Source: Tumebacillus amylolyticus (GTDB lineage: Bacteria; Bacillota; Bacilli; Tumebacillales; Tumebacillaceae). From it: a DNA stretch of 64,000 bases. Both the position numbers and the translations under genes were made by a program. The DNA is taken from contig NZ_JAEQNB010000007.1 of assembly GCF_016722965.1 (NCBI RefSeq), forward strand, positions 1 through 64,000. The letters run 5' to 3'. Shown here piece by piece: positions 48,165 through 59,547 of this stretch. Numbering within the stretch: the stretch's first letter is position 1; each line of letters begins with the position of its first letter. The notes below the pieces were generated by a model, which saw nothing but the letters and a program-made list of their open reading frames with translations, was not told the origin of the DNA and did not search any database.

Positions 48165-49098
48165 CATCTTCCAGTTCCGGATCACTCTCAGGTTCCGGCC
48201 CGGTGTCTTCCTCGGGGTACCACGGATTCAGATGAATCAATACCTCATACACATCATCATGCTCTTCCATGATCGACCGCTTGATCTCGCGGGAGATATC
48301 ATGGCCTTGTTGAATGGTCATAAAACCCGGCACTCCGACGCGAACGTCGACGAGGACGTAATGACCGTGCTCGCGAGCGCGCAGACGGTCGATGCGTTTA
48401 ACTTCGGGAACAGACTGGACGAGTAGGATGTATTGGTTCAGTTTTTCACTGTCGATATTCTTCTCCATGAGGACGTCGAGCGCTTCTCGGCCCATTTTGT
48501 AGGCGATTTTCAGCACGAGGAACGAGACGATAATGCCTGCCACAGGGTCGCCGTAGGACAGGTAGTCGAGGTGATAGTGCTCTCCGATCAAGCCGAGCCC
48601 GACGCCGATCAACGCAGCTCCCGACGCGTAGACGTCGACGAGGTGGTCGTAGGCGGTGGCGATCAGACCTTTGGAATTCGTTTGTTTGCCAAGTCGCATC
48701 GTGTACAGATAGAGGATTTGTTTCCAAACCAAAGACACGAACGCGGCGATCAACGAGATGACGTGCGCTTTTGACGCCGGCTCAAACAGAGCGGCAATCG
48801 ATTCATACGCGATGAAAATCCCCGCAGCCACCAAGATGACAGCGACGAGACTGGAAGCGAGAACTTCCGCTTTGCCGTGCCCGTACGGATGGTCTTCATC
48901 CGCGGGGCGGTTGGAAATGCGCATCGAACCGACCGTTGCGGCCGATGCGATGACGTCTGCGCCGTTGTGAGCTCCATCGGCGACCAAGACCTGACTTTGA
49001 AAGAGCACGCCAACCGCGATTTTGATGACGGTCAGCAGGATGTTGCTGATCAAACTCACCCATGCGGCAACCATGCCTGCTCCTTTTTCTGCAATCAT
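48139..49098 (-). CDS. Cation diffusion facilitator family metal exporter
   Basis: 319 residues with six helices in the first ~210 and a cytoplasmic tail. TM2 carries HNGAD and TM5 carries DHLVD, each spaced x3 like CDF metal sites, plus ADEDHPYGHGKAE between. The His-Asp/Asp-Asp set differs from the HD-HD of zinc exporters and is nearer the Mn/Fe-type group, so manganese is a plausible substrate (inference). ATG 49098 lies downstream of GAGAGGGGC. Its 3' end overlaps the convergent gene by 11 bases. Confidence 0.9.
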   Translation of the reverse strand: MIAEKGAGMVAAWVSLISNILLTVIKIAVGVLFQSQVLVADGAHNGADVIASAATVGSMRISNRPADEDHPYGHGKAEVLASSLVAVILVAAGIFIAYESIAALFEPASKAHVISLIAAFVSLVWKQILYLYTMRLGKQTNSKGLIATAYDHLVDVYASGAALIGVGLGLIGEHYHLDYLSYGDPVAGIIVSFLVLKIAYKMGREALDVLMEKNIDSEKLNQYILLVQSVPEVKRIDRLRAREHGHYVLVDVRVGVPGFMTIQQGHDISREIKRSIMEEHDDVYEVLIHLNPWYPEEDTGPEPESDPELEDEKETSPTM

Positions 49099-49144
49099 CT
49101 GGTTTCTTGCCCCTCTCCATCATTCTTTCCTCGGGGAAACAATT

Positions 49145-49184
49145 CGGGCCTTCAATCCCGATTGGATTGAAGGCCCGTTTTATT
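49145..49184 (+). terminator. Perfect 14-bp hairpin upstream of the CDF gene
   Basis: CGGGCCTTCAATCC (49145-49158) / GGATTGAAGGCCCG (49164-49177), 5-base loop, followed by TTTTATT on the plus strand. No plus-strand gene ends here. On the minus strand it sits in the CDF leader between a possible promoter (TTGTCT-18-TACAAT, about 49300-49270) and the start codon, so it may be a regulatory leader structure. Confidence 0.7.
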
Positions 49185-49318
49185 CCCATTGTCGGTATGG
49201 TTAGTTTGTCGAACTGCAATCCAACTCATTCGTGAACACCCGCTTTTTTGAGGACATAGTGACTCTATTGTAGCATATGCAAAAGATACCAGACAACTAC
49301 CCTATCCCCAGTAAAATG

Positions 49319-49327
49319 TGCTATACT
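49319..49327 (+). promoter_or_regulatory. Extended -10 promoter of trhO
   Basis: TG-C-TATACT (49319-49327), 72 bases before the trhO start. The -35 is poor, which fits an extended -10 promoter. Confidence 0.5.
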
Positions 49328-49398
49328 AGTAAGCGGTATTTTTTACCCCGCAGCATGCACACTAAGGAAACAGCATGGATCGAGAGAGGTGGATACTT

Positions 49399-50340
49399 AT
49401 GAAGTACCGCATTTTGCTGTACTACAAATATACGACGATTGAAGACCCGGAGGCATTCGCCGCCGAGCACTTGGAAGTCTGCAAAGAAATGGGCTTGAAA
49501 GGCCGCATCCTCGTGGCCAACGAAGGCATCAACGGGACGGTCTCCGGCACTGTGGAACAAACGCAAGCGTATATGAATCATATGCACAAAGATCCGCGAT
49601 TTGCCGATTTGTGGTTCAAAATTGACGAAGCGCCGAAGCATGCGTTCCGCAAGATGAAGGTCAAAGCGCGCAAGGAGATCGTCAACTGGTCGATGGCCGA
49701 TCAAGACAACGTCGATCCCAACGAGACGACCGGCAAGTACCTGAATCCAAAGGAATGGAAAGAAATGATGGAGCAGGAGGACGTCATCATCATCGACGGG
49801 CGCAACGACTACGAGTACGACATCGGCCATTTCAAAGGCGCGATTCGTCCGGAAGTGGAAACCACCCGCGAGTTCCCGCAATGGATTCGCGAGAACTTGA
49901 GCCAGTACAAGGACAAAAAAGTCCTGACCTACTGCACCGGCGGCATTCGTTGTGAAAAACTGTCGGGCTTCCTCGTGAAGGAAGGCTTCCAAGACGTGTC
50001 TCAGCTTCACGGCGGGATCGTCACCTACGGCCAAGACCCGGAAACCAAGGGCGAAGGTTGGGAGGGCAAACTCTACGTGTTCGACGAGCGCATCGCCGTT
50101 CCGGTCAATCGCGTGGAGGACAAAGTCATCGCGTCCTGTTACCACTGCGGCAAGCCGCACGACCGTTATGTGAACTGCGCGAACCCGTTCTGCCACAAAC
50201 AGCACGTCTGCTGCGAAGAGTGTGAACCGCTCCACAAGCGTTCTTGCTCCAAGGAATGCGAGGAACACCCGGCCAACCGCTATGAGCTCGAATTGCAGAT
50301 GGCGCAAGAACTCGTCAAACAGGAACAACAGGAAGCGTAA
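49399..50340 (+). CDS. trhO: Oxygen-dependent tRNA uridine(34) hydroxylase, rhodanese-like
   Basis: 313 residues. An N-terminal UPF0176 domain ([25 protein letters not shown]...[16 protein letters not shown]), a central rhodanese domain with active Cys in [15 protein letters not shown], and a C-terminal Cys-rich tail ([22 protein letters not shown]) likely to bind zinc. TrhO makes 5-hydroxyuridine at tRNA position 34. GAGAGGTGG lies 7 bases before ATG 49399. Confidence 0.95.
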   Translation: MKYRILLYYKYTTIEDPEAFAAEHLEVCKEMGLKGRILVANEGINGTVSGTVEQTQAYMNHMHKDPRFADLWFKIDEAPKHAFRKMKVKARKEIVNWSMADQDNVDPNETTGKYLNPKEWKEMMEQEDVIIIDGRNDYEYDIGHFKGAIRPEVETTREFPQWIRENLSQYKDKKVLTYCTGGIRCEKLSGFLVKEGFQDVSQLHGGIVTYGQDPETKGEGWEGKLYVFDERIAVPVNRVEDKVIASCYHCGKPHDRYVNCANPFCHKQHVCCEECEPLHKRSCSKECEEHPANRYELELQMAQELVKQEQQEA

Positions 50341-50375
50341 AAAGGATTGCCCCGGCGCGGGCAATCCTTTTTTTA
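50341..50375 (+). terminator. Terminator after trhO
   Basis: Perfect 12-bp stem AAAGGATTGCCC / GGGCAATCCTTT with a 6-base loop and T7. Confidence 0.94.
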
Positions 50376-50485
50376 TTGCATAGGCCATAAGTTTCAATAA
50401 AATTTGATTGCATTGGTAGTTTTGGACTAGTAAAATGAAGTTAGCTTTCTTGAAATGTAATGGTAGTTTTAACAGGAGGAGAACT

Positions 50486-51403
50486 ATGCGTCTGATCACA
50501 CGTTCCGACTTTGACGGATTGGTTTGTGCCATGCTCTTTAAAAAAATGGGGATGATCGACGAAATGAAGTTCGTCCACCCAAAAGACATGCAGGATGGGC
50601 TGATCGAGGTCACCGAAAACGATATCCTTGCAAACGTCCCTTATGTACCGGGCTGCGGCCTGTGGTTTGACCACCATGCCAGCGAATTGCAACGCATGGG
50701 CGAGAAAGTCGAATTCAAGGGTGAAACCCGCCTCTCCCCGAGTGCGGCTCGCGTCGTCTACGAATACTACGGCGGCCGTGAGAAGTTTGGCCCGGAGCTC
50801 GACTCGATCATGGAAGGCGTCGACAAAGCCGACTCCGCACAATTCAGCGCAGACGACATCTTGAATCCGAAGGGTTGGGACCTGCTCTCGTTCATCATGG
50901 ACGCGCGCACCGGCCTCGGACGATACCGCGACTACCGCATCTCCAACTACCAATTGATGGAGGACCTCGTCGACTATTGCGCTCACATGAGCATCGACGA
51001 AATCATGGAACTCCCGGATGTCAAGGAACGTGTCGAACGTTATTTCGAACTCGACCGCGAATTCCGCGACATGCTGCAAAAGTACACCCGCACCGACGGC
51101 AACGTCATCATCTCCGACTTGCGCGGTGTGGAAACGATCTTCCCGGGCAACCGCTTCATGGTGTATGCGCTGTACCCGGAACAGAACATCTCGATCTGGG
51201 CGATCGACGGCAAAGCGAAGCAGAATGCCGTGTTCGCATGCGGTCACAGCATCATCAACCGTTCCTCGAAGACCGATGTCGGTTCGCTGATGCTCGCCAA
51301 CGGCGGCGGCGGTCACAAAGCTGCAGGCACCTGCCAAGTCCCGTATGGGGAATCGGACCGCGTGTTGCAAGAACTCGTAGATACGATGAAACAGAACGGC
51401 TAG
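50486..51403 (+). CDS. DHH/DHHA1 family phosphoesterase
   Basis: 305 residues. Metal motifs RSDFDGL near the N-terminus and LWFDHHASE (DHH box), and a C-terminal DHHA1 motif with GGGGHKAAGTCQV. Members are exopolyphosphatases or nano-RNases/cyclic-dinucleotide phosphodiesterases; the substrate cannot be settled here. ACAGGAGGAG precedes ATG 50486; the in-frame upstream codons from 50435 lack a ribosome site. Confidence 0.92.
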   Translation: MRLITRSDFDGLVCAMLFKKMGMIDEMKFVHPKDMQDGLIEVTENDILANVPYVPGCGLWFDHHASELQRMGEKVEFKGETRLSPSAARVVYEYYGGREKFGPELDSIMEGVDKADSAQFSADDILNPKGWDLLSFIMDARTGLGRYRDYRISNYQLMEDLVDYCAHMSIDEIMELPDVKERVERYFELDREFRDMLQKYTRTDGNVIISDLRGVETIFPGNRFMVYALYPEQNISIWAIDGKAKQNAVFACGHSIINRSSKTDVGSLMLANGGGGHKAAGTCQVPYGESDRVLQELVDTMKQNG

Positions 51404-51413
51404 TGGACAAAAG

Positions 51414-51449
51414 GCGATCTGGTTGCAACGGCAACCGGATCGCTTTTTT
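51414..51449 (+). terminator. Terminator after the DHH gene
   Basis: Stem GCGATCtGGTTGC / GCAACCgGATCGC with an AACG loop and one T-G wobble, followed by T6. Confidence 0.93.
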
Positions 51450-51515
51450 GCAGGAAATGAATTCGTTTGCGCGAATAGAAAGAGTATTGGTTCAACACAA
51501 AAGGAGTGTGCCTTC

Positions 51516-51725
51516 ATGCGTACGATCGGCACGGGCAAAGTCGAGCACTTCCTCCCGGACGGCAGCCGCCGTGAAGTCGAAGGGGAAGTGGAGATGAAGG
51601 GCGACCGCGTGGTCGTCACCGAAATCATCTACATCAACGGTCAACCGGGCGGTGCCCGAGAAATCAACATTCCGGCAAACCTCTGCGTTGTGTATTGGAA
51701 ACCGGAAGTCTACGACGAAGTCTAA
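51516..51725 (+). CDS. Small conserved-looking hypothetical protein
   Basis: 69 residues, beta-rich and soluble (MRTIGTGKVEHFLPDGS...GDRVVVTEIIYINGQPGG). AAAGGAGTG precedes the ATG by about 9 bases and terminators lie on both sides, so it is a single-gene transcript. I do not recognise the family. Confidence 0.8.
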   Translation: MRTIGTGKVEHFLPDGSRREVEGEVEMKGDRVVVTEIIYINGQPGGAREINIPANLCVVYWKPEVYDEV

Positions 51726-51742
51726 GAGTCGCGGAACAGACG

Positions 51743-51771
51743 AGCATACCTTTTACGAGGTATGCTTTTTT
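51743..51771 (+). terminator. Terminator after the 69-residue gene
   Basis: Stem AGCATACC / GGTATGCT with loop TTTTACGA, then T5. Confidence 0.9.
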
Positions 51772-51791
51772 GTCAGAATGGGGGAGACATC

Positions 51792-52574
51792 ATGATCTGC
51801 AAACTGGAGGAAAGGCACCGTGTGGTGCTGACGGAGTTTTTGGCACAGGATCCGTATTATGCGCTGTTCTTCCAAGGCAATTTGCTGGCGATGGGGTTTG
51901 GTCATCCGAATTTGGAGTATTGGGGTTCGTTTGACGGGTCGGAGTTGACGGCGGTGCTGATGCGCTATGTCAATAATTTTTCGATCCTGGCGCATGAGGA
52001 AGGGATGGACCTCCAAGGGTTGATCCTCATCGCCAACGAGTTTGACGAGATCCGAGCTCTCACCGGAAGGCCGTGGATTATGGAGCAGTTCGTGTCGGGG
52101 CTGACGCGCCATCCGATGTCCAACCTGCATCATGACTACTTCTGCGCGCTGTCTGCGGAGGCGTTTCAACCGGGTTCTGTCGAGAGTGTGCGACGTACGA
52201 CGGTCGAGGATGCAGAGGAGGTCGGGGTGCTGTATGCGCAGGGAGAGTTCAAGCATTTTACAGCAGATGTCTACCGTCGCCGATTGCTTGATTCGCACTG
52301 TCGCTCCTTTGCGGTGGTAGATGAGCAGGGACGGATCGTGTCGATGGCGATGACCACCGCCGAAACGCCGGATGCCGCGATGATCGGGTCGGTGTACACG
52401 CCGTCCGAATCTCGTGGGCGCGGCTATGCATCGCGGGCAATGTCTGCGCTGTGTGCCGATTTGCTTGCAGACGGCAAGAAACCTTGTTTGTTTTACGACA
52501 ACCCGTCGGCGGGTGTGATCTATCGTCGACTTGGATTTCAAGATATTGGAATGTTTAATATGGCGGAAAAGTAA
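51792..52574 (+). CDS. GNAT-family N-acetyltransferase
   Basis: 260 residues. The C-terminal GNAT domain (about 145-260) has acetyl-CoA loop SESRGRGYASRAMSALC and the final NPSAGVIYRRLGFQDIG. The N-terminal half is an extra domain common in the DUF4081-like two-domain GNATs. The acceptor is unknown. Start at ATG 51792 after GGGGGAGAC. Confidence 0.9.
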   Translation: MICKLEERHRVVLTEFLAQDPYYALFFQGNLLAMGFGHPNLEYWGSFDGSELTAVLMRYVNNFSILAHEEGMDLQGLILIANEFDEIRALTGRPWIMEQFVSGLTRHPMSNLHHDYFCALSAEAFQPGSVESVRRTTVEDAEEVGVLYAQGEFKHFTADVYRRRLLDSHCRSFAVVDEQGRIVSMAMTTAETPDAAMIGSVYTPSESRGRGYASRAMSALCADLLADGKKPCLFYDNPSAGVIYRRLGFQDIGMFNMAEK

Positions 52575-52620
52575 AAAATTTGCAGATTTGTTGTAGATTC
52601 TTGGTAACTTTTCGAAACGA

Positions 52621-52653
52621 AATGCGTCTCACTTAGTGTGAGGCGTTTTTTTA
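52621..52653 (+). terminator. Terminator after the GNAT gene
   Basis: Stem CGTCTCAC / GTGAGGCG (one wobble) with loop TTAGT, then T7. Confidence 0.88.
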
Positions 52654-52690
52654 TGGAACTTTTACTTTTTTTCTACATAGGAGGTAAGGC

Positions 52691-55054
52691 ATGAAAAAGC
52701 AGAAGAGATGGCGCCGTTCAGTTGCGTTTCTGGCAGCGGCCGTTTTGACGACTGCGCTGTGGGCACCGGCTGCGCTTGCGGCGGACGATGTCAAGATGAC
52801 GTCCGTCGTCGGCTGGGACGGCACTTTTAAATTGGAAGCTCCGACGTTTGTGGAAGTCACAGTCGAGAACCAAGGCGACGACCTCAACGGCACGCTCAAC
52901 GTCGGTCCGCAGAATTCGCAAAACGGAGGCAATACGGTCGCCGGGAGTTATGAGAAGGAAGTTGTGATCCCAAAGGGAAGCACCAAAACGTTCCGAATCG
53001 ATGTCCCGGGCGAATTGTTCTATGATGCCGTGAAAGTGCGGTTGCTCGACGCCAAAGGCAAAGTGGTCCAAGACGCTTCGCCCTCGCAAGTCGCCGTACG
53101 AGAGGGGATCTTGATCGGCGGCGTCACGGAGAAAAAGGACGACCTCAACGTGTTCTCACTCGTCACTTCGCCCGCTGTCGGCGGCAAAGTGACGCTGAAA
53201 TGGATGAAGAATTCCGACCTGCCCGACCGCCCCGAACTGTTGAAAGGGCTGGACGTGCTGACCGTCAACCACGCGCCCAAGGAGAAACTCACCGACGAGC
53301 AGGTGCAGACGATTCACGATTGGGTCGAGCGCGGGGGGACGCTGCTATTATCCGGCGGTTTGAATTATCAAGGCGGGGCCGGGCTGTTCCAAGACCTCTC
53401 CCCGGTGCAAGTGACAGGGGCGGGCAAAGCAGACGACCTCTCCGATTTGCAACGCTTCACCGGGATCAAACCGTCGGTGAAGGAGTTGAACGTCTCCACC
53501 GGCACGCTCGTCCAAGGAGCGAAAGCGCTGGTCAAGAGCGGCAACGGACCGCTGATCGCCGAGCGTGACATCGGAGCCGGGCATGTTTTTTATGCGGCGT
53601 ATGATCTCAGCGAAGAACCGTTGGCGTCGTGGCAGGGCAACAAGGAATTATGGAGCAATGTATTCCGAACCGCTGATTTCGAGGCGTCGCACAAGCCTTC
53701 CCAGAACAACGGCGGGATGCGTTCCATCGACCAGCAGATGCAGATCATCAGCGCGTCGCAGATGTTCCATGACCTGTTCCCCGCGTACAAGACGGCGGCG
53801 GTGGTCTTCCTCGGATATCTCATTTTGGTCGGGCCGTTGATGTACGTTGTCTTGCGTCGGGTGAACCGCCGCGAATGGGGTTGGGGCTTAATTCCGGTGA
53901 CGGCGCTGTTGTTCACGGCGGGCATCGTGATGCTCGATGGCGGGCCGCGCAACAGCAACACACGCGCACAGACCGCCGCGATCATCGATCTGAAAACGGA
54001 CAAAATCGCCGAAGTGGCGGCGGGATCGTCGTTCCTCGTCACCAGCGGCGGCGATTATGCCGTGACCTACAAGGAAAATTCGTTCCTCTACCCGTCGAAC
54101 TATAACAGCGGGAGCAACAACGATACAACGCGCATGGTGTTGGGAGACGGCAAGCCGACCCTTCGGTACCAAGACGTCGAGTACTGGTCGCTGCGCAGTG
54201 CTTTTGCAGATACGACGCTTGAAAACCAAGGCAGCATCCATCCCGATTTGCACGTGGACAAAGCGGGCAACCTCGTCGGGAAGTTGGTCAACAACACGAA
54301 GTTCGATTTGGAAGAAGTGCATCTGCTGATCGGCAATGACGCCATCAAGATCTCCGATCTGAAAGCCGGGCAAACCCTCCAAGTCAACGAACCCATCAAA
54401 AGCGGTTCCCCAAGCCTCGGCGTACCCGGCAACAGCTATGTGGAAAAAATGTTCCCCTACGTAGGCGGGGTGTTCGATCAAGAAAAGGAGCAGTACCGCA
54501 ACCTCACGTCCTACGCGACATCGCCGTGGGAGATCGGCACAGCGTCCGTGCAATTGTTCGGTTTCACCAACGCGCCGCTTTCGCTCTACACAATTGACGG
54601 CAAACAAGTCAAAGACGACCGCAACTTCTCTCTCGTTCGCCAAGTGCTGCCGATTCAGTATGAGGACGTCACGGCGCTTCCGGCCGGTTTGATTCGTCCC
54701 GAGATTTTCGCCATGGACGGGCAGACGTTTATGTCTCCGGACGGTTTGCGGATCGCGGTCGGTTCCGCCACGCTGCAATACGATTTGAAGTCTCGACCGG
54801 ACTTCCAAGTGGAAAAAGTGACGACCAACCTCGATTCGGCGGCGTATGCGATGTATGACAAGCAACTCTATAATTTTAAAACCGGCCAATGGGTGCAAGT
54901 TGCCAAGGAAAACACCCCGACGATCTCCGGCGACCTCGTGTCCCAGTTGATCTCGCCGGAGGGGGAATTGCGCGTGAAACTGATCTCCACCACGCCGCAA
55001 GACCAATTCTTGCAATACCCGACTGTCGGTCTGGAAGGGAAGGTGTCGCCGTGA
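52691..55054 (+). CDS. Large exported/membrane protein, first gene of ABC-MoxR-VWA operon
   Basis: 787 residues. A signal peptide ends near ALAADDVKM (about residue 31). The extracytoplasmic part has a beta-rich segment (about 35-150) and a GATase1-like segment (GLDVLTVNHAPKEKLTDEQVQTIHDWVERGGTLLLSGG), then two hydrophobic helices near 370-420 (VVFLGYLILVGPLMYVVLRRV, GLIPVTALLFTAGIVML), then a second extracytoplasmic region of about 350 residues. CATAGGAGGTAAGGC precedes the ATG. Function unknown; it probably works with the ABC transporter whose ATPase gene overlaps it (GTGA). Confidence 0.85.
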   Translation: MKKQKRWRRSVAFLAAAVLTTALWAPAALAADDVKMTSVVGWDGTFKLEAPTFVEVTVENQGDDLNGTLNVGPQNSQNGGNTVAGSYEKEVVIPKGSTKTFRIDVPGELFYDAVKVRLLDAKGKVVQDASPSQVAVREGILIGGVTEKKDDLNVFSLVTSPAVGGKVTLKWMKNSDLPDRPELLKGLDVLTVNHAPKEKLTDEQVQTIHDWVERGGTLLLSGGLNYQGGAGLFQDLSPVQVTGAGKADDLSDLQRFTGIKPSVKELNVSTGTLVQGAKALVKSGNGPLIAERDIGAGHVFYAAYDLSEEPLASWQGNKELWSNVFRTADFEASHKPSQNNGGMRSIDQQMQIISASQMFHDLFPAYKTAAVVFLGYLILVGPLMYVVLRRVNRREWGWGLIPVTALLFTAGIVMLDGGPRNSNTRAQTAAIIDLKTDKIAEVAAGSSFLVTSGGDYAVTYKENSFLYPSNYNSGSNNDTTRMVLGDGKPTLRYQDVEYWSLRSAFADTTLENQGSIHPDLHVDKAGNLVGKLVNNTKFDLEEVHLLIGNDAIKISDLKAGQTLQVNEPIKSGSPSLGVPGNSYVEKMFPYVGGVFDQEKEQYRNLTSYATSPWEIGTASVQLFGFTNAPLSLYTIDGKQVKDDRNFSLVRQVLPIQYEDVTALPAGLIRPEIFAMDGQTFMSPDGLRIAVGSATLQYDLKSRPDFQVEKVTTNLDSAAYAMYDKQLYNFKTGQWVQVAKENTPTISGDLVSQLISPEGELRVKLISTTPQDQFLQYPTVGLEGKVSP

Positions 55055-55977
55055 TTCGCACCGTCAACCTCACCAAGCGCTATGGAAAATTCCTCGCGGT
55101 GAACAATTTGAACCTGCATATCGAGCAGGGGTCTGTATTTGGCTTCGTCGGTCCCAACGGAGCGGGCAAATCGACGACGATGTCCATTCTCGCCACGTTG
55201 ATGGAGCCGACAACGGGCCATGCGTATGTCGGAGGGTTCGATGTGACGCAGGACCCGGACAAAGTCAGACAGTTGATCGGCTATATGCCGGACTTTTTCG
55301 GGGTGTATGACAACTTGACGGCCGTTGAGTACCTCGATTTCTATGCGGGGGCGTACGACATCCCCAAGGAAAAGCGTCCCGCGCTGATTGAGAACCTGCT
55401 GGAATTGGTCAACCTCACCATGAAGGCAGACTCGTTTGTCGACACCCTCTCGCGGGGAATGAAGCAACGCCTCGGGCTCGCTCGCTGTCTCGTCCATGAT
55501 CCGCAAGTTTTGATCCTCGACGAACCGGCTTCCGGTCTCGACCCGCGTGCCCGCATTGAAATGAAGGAAATTCTCAAAGAGCTCAAATCGATGGGCAAGA
55601 CGATCATCATCTCCTCGCACATCTTGCCGGAGCTCGCCGAGATGTGTGACACGATCGGGATCATCGAGCAGGGCCAATTGATCGCCCTCGCCCCGGTGGA
55701 TCAGATCGCCTCGCGTGTGGCGGGACATAAAGTGTTGCGTGTGAAATTGCTCGATCGAGTCGAGGAAGCGCATGCACAAGTGCATTATCTGGAGCATGTT
55801 TCGCAGGTCGACGTGCAGGACAACACGCTGTTGATTCAATACACGGGCGACGAAGCAGGTCAAGTGGAGCTGCTCGCCAAATTGGTGCAGAACGGCCTGC
55901 CGGTGCTGAGTTTTGCAGAAGAGGCGGGGAATCTGGAAGAAGTGTTCCTCACCGTGACGAAAGGGGTCGGTTCTTGA
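55051..55977 (+). CDS. ABC transporter ATP-binding protein
   Basis: 308 residues. Walker A GPNGAGKST (near residue 38), signature LSRGMKQRLGLAR, Walker B VLILDEPASGLDP and H-loop SSHILPE are intact, in the CcmA/NatA-like export class. GTG 55051 overlaps the preceding stop. It pairs with the permease that follows. Confidence 0.96.
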   Translation: MIRTVNLTKRYGKFLAVNNLNLHIEQGSVFGFVGPNGAGKSTTMSILATLMEPTTGHAYVGGFDVTQDPDKVRQLIGYMPDFFGVYDNLTAVEYLDFYAGAYDIPKEKRPALIENLLELVNLTMKADSFVDTLSRGMKQRLGLARCLVHDPQVLILDEPASGLDPRARIEMKEILKELKSMGKTIIISSHILPELAEMCDTIGIIEQGQLIALAPVDQIASRVAGHKVLRVKLLDRVEEAHAQVHYLEHVSQVDVQDNTLLIQYTGDEAGQVELLAKLVQNGLPVLSFAEEAGNLEEVFLTVTKGVGS

Positions 55978-56872
55978 TGCAGAAGTTGCTTCGTTTTCGA
56001 TTGACGAACCCGGTGTTGGTCAAGGAGTTTCGGGGCCGGATGCGAACGATGAAGACACCGCTGTTGCTGGCGGCCTACTTGCTCATCGTCGGGGGAATCA
56101 CGTTTGGCTATATGTACATCCGCTATTCCAACCAAACGTACTACCGGCCGGGGGAGAGCAAGGATCTGTTCCTGATGCTTGCGGTCTTGCAATTGATCTT
56201 GATCGGTTTCGTCGCACCGGGTCTCACCGCGGGGACGATCTCCGGGGAGCGGGAGCGGCAGACGCTGAACATCTTGCTGACGACCCACTTGTCGCCGACC
56301 AAGATCGTGCTTGCCAAGATGGTGTCTTCGCTCGCCTTTATCGGGTTGTTGGTTTTTTCGACGCTGCCGGTTTATGCGATCGTCTTTCTCTACGGCGGGA
56401 TTTCGCCGGGGCAGATGTTCGGCGTGTTCGTGATGTACTTGGTTTCGATGCTGTTATTCGGTTCGATTGGCATGTTTTGCTCGGCGTGGTTTAAGCGCAC
56501 AGGGGTTTCGACCGTGCTCGCGTACGGGGTGTCGCTGTTTATGCTTGGCGGAACGGCTTTGTTGGCGGTGTTCATCTCCGAGTATCTCAATATGTATCAG
56601 TACCGGGTGTACGGACAGCATGTCGGTTATCCGAATCTGTTCTATCTCACAGCGTTGAACCCGGTGTTGAACTTGATTTCGCTGTTTGAGCCAAGTGCGG
56701 TGATGATGGGGCAGAACGGGTCCGTTTCGCCGCAACAGGGAATTCCGATTCAGCCTACGCTTTACTATTCGTTGGTCTACATTCCGGTGTCTGCGTTGCT
56801 GTTGTTCTTCAGCGTGCGCATGGTAGCGCCGGTCAAGAAAAAATTATTTCGTCGTCGTTCGGCGGGGGGACA

Positions 56873-56876
<4 letters not shown>
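55977..56876 (+). CDS. ABC transporter permease (ABC-2 type)
   Basis: 299 residues with about six hydrophobic segments. The N-terminus (NPVLVKEFRGRMRTMKTPLLLAAYLL) and later LTAGTISGERERQTLNILLTT are characteristic of NatB/ABC-2 permeases. It starts at ATG 55977, sharing TGATG with the ATPase stop; an in-frame TTG at 55974 is possible. Confidence 0.93.
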
Positions 56877-58552
<1,676 letters not shown>

Positions 58553-58569
58553 CCCAAGGAGGCCCACGC

Positions 58570-59547
58570 ATGAGCACCGAACACCTGAATGCCTACCGCG
58601 CCCGCATCACCCAAGTGCGGGAAGCGATCGCCCAACAAGTCATCGGACAGGACGATGTCGTCGAAGGCGTCCTGCTCTGCATCCTCGCCGGGGGCCACGC
58701 TCTCCTCGAAGGCGTCCCCGGCCTGGGAAAAACACTCCTCGTTCGCACGATGTCGAGCGTTCTCGACCTCCACTACTCGCGCATCCAATTCACGCCCGAC
58801 CTCATGCCCGCCGACATCGTCGGCACCGAAATTCTGCGCGAAGAACCGGGCCACGGCCTGAAATTCGTCTTCCAACCGGGCCCGATCCACGGCAACCTCG
58901 TCCTCGCCGACGAAATCAACCGCGCCACACCGAAGACCCAATCTGCCCTGCTCGAAGCGATGCAAGAAGCCTCCGTCACCGTCGGCGGTCAGACGCGCCG
59001 CTTGCCGACGCCGTTTTTTGTCCTCGCGACGCAGAACCCGTTGGAACTCGAAGGCACATACCCGCTGCCGGAAGCACAGCTCGACCGTTTTTTGCTCAAA
59101 ATTCACGTGCCGTTCCCGACACGTGCCGAGTTGCTCGACATCGTCTCCACGACGACGAGCAATGCCCAAACGCAACTCGAAGCCGTACTCTCGGCGGATG
59201 AGATCCTCGCCATCCAATCCACCATCCGTGAATTGCTGATTACGCCCGAATTAATCGGGTACGCCGTCGATCTCATCCTCCACTCGCAACCCGAGGGCGA
59301 GCACGCAAGCGACGAAGTCCGCCGCTATGTCCGCTATGGAGCTGGCCCGCGTGCTGCACAAGCGATGGTAAAAGTGGCGAAGGCACGCGCTTTTCTCCAC
59401 GGTCGATTGAACGTCGCCCCGGAGGACCTCCGCGCCGTCGCCATTCCCGCCCTGCGCCATCGGATCGGGTTGAACTTCGAAGCAGCAGCCGACAACTACA
59501 GCGTGGAACATCTGATTGAGCATCTCTTGGGACGAGTCGGCTTATGA
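58570..59547 (+). CDS. MoxR-family AAA+ ATPase
   Basis: 325 residues. Walker A EGVPGLGKTLLVR, Walker B ILVLADEINRATPKTQSALLEAMQE-type region, sensor 1 ATQNPLE and the MoxR motif FTPDLMPADIVG are intact. MoxR ATPases act as chaperones that activate VWA-domain partners. AAGGAGGCC lies 6 to 8 bases before the ATG. Its stop overlaps the DUF58 start. Confidence 0.97.
   Translation: MSTEHLNAYRARITQVREAIAQQVIGQDDVVEGVLLCILAGGHALLEGVPGLGKTLLVRTMSSVLDLHYSRIQFTPDLMPADIVGTEILREEPGHGLKFVFQPGPIHGNLVLADEINRATPKTQSALLEAMQEASVTVGGQTRRLPTPFFVLATQNPLELEGTYPLPEAQLDRFLLKIHVPFPTRAELLDIVSTTTSNAQTQLEAVLSADEILAIQSTIRELLITPELIGYAVDLILHSQPEGEHASDEVRRYVRYGAGPRAAQAMVKVAKARAFLHGRLNVAPEDLRAVAIPALRHRIGLNFEAAADNYSVEHLIEHLLGRVGL

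Noticed and set aside
49201-49257. 18-codon minus-strand ORF (MSSKKRVFTNELDCSSTN) in the CDF leader
   Set aside because: It has no ribosome site and no conserved feature, and lies almost at the predicted transcription start.
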